The position numbers and the translations under genes are program-made. From contig CANPYI010000009.1 in assembly GCA_947588355.1 (NCBI GenBank), positions 1-41,387 on the forward strand: a stretch of DNA of 41,387 bases. Reading direction: 5' to 3'. Below are positions 38,658 to 41,387 of this stretch, one piece after another (the stretch's first letter is position 1; every line of letters begins with the position of its first letter). The notes under the pieces are model-generated. The model saw only the letters and a list, made by a program, of their open reading frames with translations, had not been told where the DNA came from and ran no database searches. This stretch comes from an uncultured Clostridia bacterium (GTDB lineage: Bacteria; Bacillota; Clostridia; Christensenellales; UBA1242).

Positions 38658-39493
38658 CTTAAAACCAAATCCTTTATTGATTTTTCAGTCAATATTGTGA
38701 CATTTTCTTTCAACAAATCTTGATTTAGACCGAAACCTGCTTTGCCAAAATCTTTTTGTTTGTCGAACATCATAAACCTTTGCTTGCCGTAAATTTTGGC
38801 CTTGTGCATGGCATGACGAGAGCCGCTGTCGCCCTCGCCATAGCGGAAACTTGCAATCAAAACAACCGCTTTTGAAAACATGGCTTGCAGGCGGTCACGT
38901 TCAACAAAACGCGAAATCCCATCGCCACGACTTTTCGGCTCGGTCACATATTCACTCACAAGAAGTCCGCCGTTTTCAACGATTTTTTGCGACAATTCCA
39001 AATTCCTAGGCGGATAAATTTTGTACAGTGTCGAAGGCAAAAATGCGACTGTTTTACGAGAGTTTTTCACACATTCAGTATGTGCTATGGTGTCGCAGCC
39101 GTCCGCCAAACCGCTGACAACACAAAATCCGCTTTCAATAATTTTTGAAACAATCTTTTTCTCGCGCTTTGCAATGCCTTCATTTGGCTCTTTCACGCCA
39201 ATCACTGCAATGTTGTTGTCAATTTCATTCAAAAGTGATAAATCTCCACGATAAGCAAACAAAAATGGCCTGTCTTTTCCCGGCACCGACTCTGGAATCT
39301 TTGGAAAATTCTCGTCAAAGCAGCACACAATGTCAAAATCGGCGGTTTTAAGTTTTTGTTCGTATTTTTCCGTGTCAAAGTCTAACGCATTTATCTTTTC
39401 TTCAGTCGAGAAATTCTTCCAAAACAAACTTCTGGAAGTGATAAGCCCTTCGCATATGGCGCTATAAATTTTTAATGCAATTTGTGAAAACAT
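38654..39493 (-). CDS. DprA/Smf-like SLOG-domain protein
   Basis: I chose the ATG at 39493 (AAGGA 5 nt upstream, 1 bp after the PRTase stop); the frame is open to 39550. The 279-residue product has the DprA Rossmann core: IAVIGVKEPNEG, VVSGLADGCDTIAH, FLPSTLYKIYPPRN and VSEYV. Two canonical motifs are altered: FPxRNR is FVERDRLQAMFS, and the SGS block is EGDSGSRHAMHKA. The C-terminal winged helix of housekeeping DprA is absent. It therefore looks like a specialised nucleotide- or DNA-sensing paralogue, not the transformation protein. Confidence 0.85.
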   Translation of the reverse strand: MFSQIALKIYSAICEGLITSRSLFWKNFSTEEKINALDFDTEKYEQKLKTADFDIVCCFDENFPKIPESVPGKDRPFLFAYRGDLSLLNEIDNNIAVIGVKEPNEGIAKREKKIVSKIIESGFCVVSGLADGCDTIAHTECVKNSRKTVAFLPSTLYKIYPPRNLELSQKIVENGGLLVSEYVTEPKSRGDGISRFVERDRLQAMFSKAVVLIASFRYGEGDSGSRHAMHKAKIYGKQRFMMFDKQKDFGKAGFGLNQDLLKENVTILTEKSIKDLVLR

Positions 39494-39494
39494 C

Positions 39495-40100
39495 TCAATC
39501 CTTAGTCTTTGCAACTGTGTATAGTATAACATCTTTTGCACCAAAATCAAACAGAGTTTGGATACAATCTTCGGCTACATTTACATCTTTTGTATAAATA
39601 TCGTCCACCAAGATAACATTTTTGCCTTCAACAAAATTTTTATCTATAACACAAGTATCCTTTGTGATGCCTTTATATGGATCATCTCCAAAATTATTCT
39701 CAAGACGCCAATTGTGCGTGGTTTTGGTATTTCTTACTCTTTTTATTGCATTTGTACCGTTTTTTAAGCCAATATTATCTACACTGCTTGATACTGCTTT
39801 TCTAAACATGAGTTGACTTTGTAAATAATTAGAGTCCGGTTTTGCTCTAGGAATGGTGCAAACAGTCATATTTGACATCTCTTTGTCTTTTGCAAGAGTT
39901 TTCAAATCGTTTGTCAATTTGTCGGCAGCAACAACAAAATCTTCTACCAAATCGGTCTCGCTTTTTTGTCTGCTCATATTCTTCAAATGATTTATGAAGT
40001 CTGGATTGCCCGGTTTTTGATATCCTATATAGTCGCAATTGTAATAACCTTTTACATCTCTGTCTAAATATTTGTTTTGTTTAATAGTGTAAGTTTTCAT
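39495..40100 (-). CDS. Phosphoribosyltransferase-fold protein
   Basis: The ATG at 40100 follows AAGGAG by 5 nt; the frame is open 48 bp earlier into the leader hairpin. The 201-residue product carries the type I PRTase PRPP-loop region NVILVDDIYTKDVNVAEDC near the C-terminus and VCTIPRAKPDSN at mid-protein. In the loop, the usual Thr-Gly after the acidic pair is replaced (TKDVN), so PRPP chemistry may be altered. It is the first gene of the cassette, with its own promoter and a long leader hairpin. The product it makes or consumes is unknown. Confidence 0.78.
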   Translation of the reverse strand: MKTYTIKQNKYLDRDVKGYYNCDYIGYQKPGNPDFINHLKNMSRQKSETDLVEDFVVAADKLTNDLKTLAKDKEMSNMTVCTIPRAKPDSNYLQSQLMFRKAVSSSVDNIGLKNGTNAIKRVRNTKTTHNWRLENNFGDDPYKGITKDTCVIDKNFVEGKNVILVDDIYTKDVNVAEDCIQTLFDFGAKDVILYTVAKTKD

Positions 40101-40112
40101 TTTATCTCCTTT

Positions 40113-40151
40113 CAATTGAAAAGAAGCCGATAATACTCGACTTCTCAACTG
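40113..40151 (-). promoter_or_regulatory. Long hairpin in the cassette leader
   Basis: In the minus-strand transcript CAGTTGA-GAAGTCGA (40151-40137) can pair with TCGGCTTC (40130-40123) and TCAATTG (40119-40113), with a 3-nt bulge and a 6-nt loop. The stem of about 15 bp includes two G-U pairs and ends 3 nt before the SD. It may control translation. Confidence 0.6.
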
Positions 40152-40156
40152 AAAGA

Positions 40157-40185
40157 ATTATAAATAATAAAATTTTTATATTCAA
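40157..40185 (-). promoter_or_regulatory. Promoter of the PRTase-DprA-HAD cassette
   Basis: The minus strand has TTGAAT (40185-40180), a 17-bp spacer and TATAAT (40162-40157). +1 should fall near 40150, at the foot of the leader hairpin. Confidence 0.75.
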
Positions 40186-40202
40186 TATTTAGTGTCAGTT
40201 TT

Positions 40203-41387
40203 TTACATCTCAAAATCTTTTTTCTTTTTCAAATTCCTTTTTTCTTCGAGCATACGTTCAAGTTCGGCAATTTCTTTGTCTATTTCTTGTTGGTCAGCCT
40301 TTGAAATTTCTTGTTCTTCAAAAGATAGTGCGTTTGAAATGGTGTTTGCGCTTGAAAGTTTGCTTGAATAGTCTAGGTGTGCGTAGGTGTCCGCAGTTGT
40401 ATTGAAAGTGCTATGCCCAAGCCACTCTTGAATTTGTTTCATTTGCACGCCGTTTGCAAGCATTAGGCTTGCACATGAATGTCGCAAATCGTGAAAGCGA
40501 ATTTCTTTCAGTCCATGTTTTCTTTGGATTAACTTAAAGTGGTGGGATAGAAATTCAGGCTTAATCAACTCTCCAAGAGAATTTACACAAACATAGTCCA
40601 AATAATTGTTGTTATAACTGTTTCCGTAAAGTATTCGATTTTGTTCTTGTTTGGATTTTTCATCATGCAGCATTTGTTCAATTTGTGGTATTAAAGGCAA
40701 AGTTCGATTGCTTGATTTGTTCTTCATTTTGTTTTTGGCAATAAGCTTGCCCTTGATTGGCACAACTTTGTGATTGATTTTGATTATTTTATTTTCAAAG
40801 TCTATTGCACTCCATTTCAGTCCAACAACTTCACTTCGGCGCAATCCATAATAGGCGGTGATATAAATAATCAACTCCAACGGGTCGCCTTTGACAACTT
40901 CAAAAAGTTTTTGCAACTCATCTTTGTTATAAAAATTCGTTTCATATTTTACTTTTTTAGGTCGGTCAACAAGATCGGCAACATTCTTGTCAACAAGATT
41001 AAGCCTGACAGCCTCTTTCAAAGCTTCTCGAATTATCACATGATAGTGAACAGCGGTGTTTCCGCTTTTGCCTTCGCTATACAGTAAGTTGTAAAAACTT
41101 TGCAAATCATAAGGTTTTAGGTCTTGCAAATAAATTTTCTTCTTATCAAAAAACTCCGACAGCCTTTTTATGCTAAACTGATATCCTTGATAGGTGTCTT
41201 CCTCAACATCATTTTTTCTCGTTAAAAGCCATTGTTTAAGATAGTCGCCAAATAGCATGTCATTTGTTCTGTTGGTCTTAACTTCAAGCAAATTTCCGCT
41301 ATTATATTCCTGCAAAATTTCATTCAACTTGGCTTCTGCTTTTCGTTTGTTGCCTTTCTCTTCCAAGCCTGTTGAAATCCATTTGCG
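40203..41387 (-). CDS. Tyrosine recombinase/integrase, 5' end beyond the window
   Basis: The reading frame is open to the window edge, so the N-terminus is missing. The visible start RKWISTGLEEKGNKRKAEAK is the end of the AP2-like arm-binding domain. A core-binding SAM-like domain follows (about 40-120), then the catalytic domain with GLRRSEVVGLKW (Arg), FHDLRHSCASLML (HxxR), WLGHSTFNTTADTYAH (His and Tyr nucleophile) and a charged coiled-coil tail. It belongs to the phage/ICE family. The gene points toward tRNA-Leu, and the cassette lies between it and the tRNA. Confidence 0.93.
   Translation of the reverse strand, partial: RKWISTGLEEKGNKRKAEAKLNEILQEYNSGNLLEVKTNRTNDMLFGDYLKQWLLTRKNDVEEDTYQGYQFSIKRLSEFFDKKKIYLQDLKPYDLQSFYNLLYSEGKSGNTAVHYHVIIREALKEAVRLNLVDKNVADLVDRPKKVKYETNFYNKDELQKLFEVVKGDPLELIIYITAYYGLRRSEVVGLKWSAIDFENKIIKINHKVVPIKGKLIAKNKMKNKSSNRTLPLIPQIEQMLHDEKSKQEQNRILYGNSYNNNYLDYVCVNSLGELIKPEFLSHHFKLIQRKHGLKEIRFHDLRHSCASLMLANGVQMKQIQEWLGHSTFNTTADTYAHLDYSSKLSSANTISNALSFEEQEISKADQQEIDKEIAELERMLEEKRNLKKKKDFEM

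Noticed and set aside
38654-39493. Reading the DprA-like gene as the housekeeping transformation protein
   Set aside because: The C-terminal winged helix is missing, key motifs are altered, and it is coupled to PRTase and HAD genes beside an integrase. A specialised paralogue fits better.

Overview
The window is a stretch of low-GC chromosome from a spore-forming Clostridia-type Firmicute, probably an uncultured gut lineage; nothing seen here fixes a genus. Evidence: Firmicutes families such as YtfJ/GerW, DUF2953, DUF1846, DUF4364, HemZ and the EFR1 ferredoxin, the spore genes gpr and ytfJ, two collagen-like proteins of the exosporium type, and strong Shine-Dalgarno (SD) sites of the GGAGG type.

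Region 1 (1-18.8 kb) is mostly housekeeping. It holds a tRNA-Thr and an S1-domain protein. The conserved spore/envelope operon follows (DUF2953, ytfJ, D-Ala-D-Ala carboxypeptidase, rluB, HI0933-type flavoprotein, plsC). Next are a GT28 glycolipid glycosyltransferase, DUF1846, murI, gpr divergent from rpsT, DUF4364, ung, a small ferritin-like protein, an SDR epimerase with an EFR1 ferredoxin, and a lipid kinase. Four genes here have a -10 box ending exactly 6 nt before an SD-less ATG, which predicts leaderless mRNAs.

Region 2 (18.8-33.8 kb) holds LigD (PE-ligase-polymerase order), two convergent collagen-like proteins, a GNAT-like protein, rpsO-pnp with a structured leader, and three small XRE regulators around a divergent promoter with a perfect 22-bp inverted-repeat operator. 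It ends with the recJ-relA-hemZ operon, in which RelA keeps its synthetase but has lost the catalytic residues of the HD hydrolase.

Region 3 (33.8-37.2 kb) is a surface-sugar operon: nucleotidyltransferase-kinase fusion, SIS isomerase, HAD phosphatase and GT9-like transferase. The first gene contains a G10 tract in the coding strand, a likely phase-variation switch that is ON in this sequence.

Region 4 (37.2-41.4 kb) is an accessory region. Repeated structured elements of about 95 bp lead to a 5'-half copy of tRNA-Leu and then the intact tRNA-Leu(CAA). After these come five TTTCTAACG repeats at 11-bp phasing (probable integrase arm sites), a three-gene cassette (PRTase, DprA-like SLOG protein, HAD), and a tyrosine integrase cut by the window edge. 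The cassette is the best candidate here for a little-described, possibly nucleotide-based conflict system on a mobile element.
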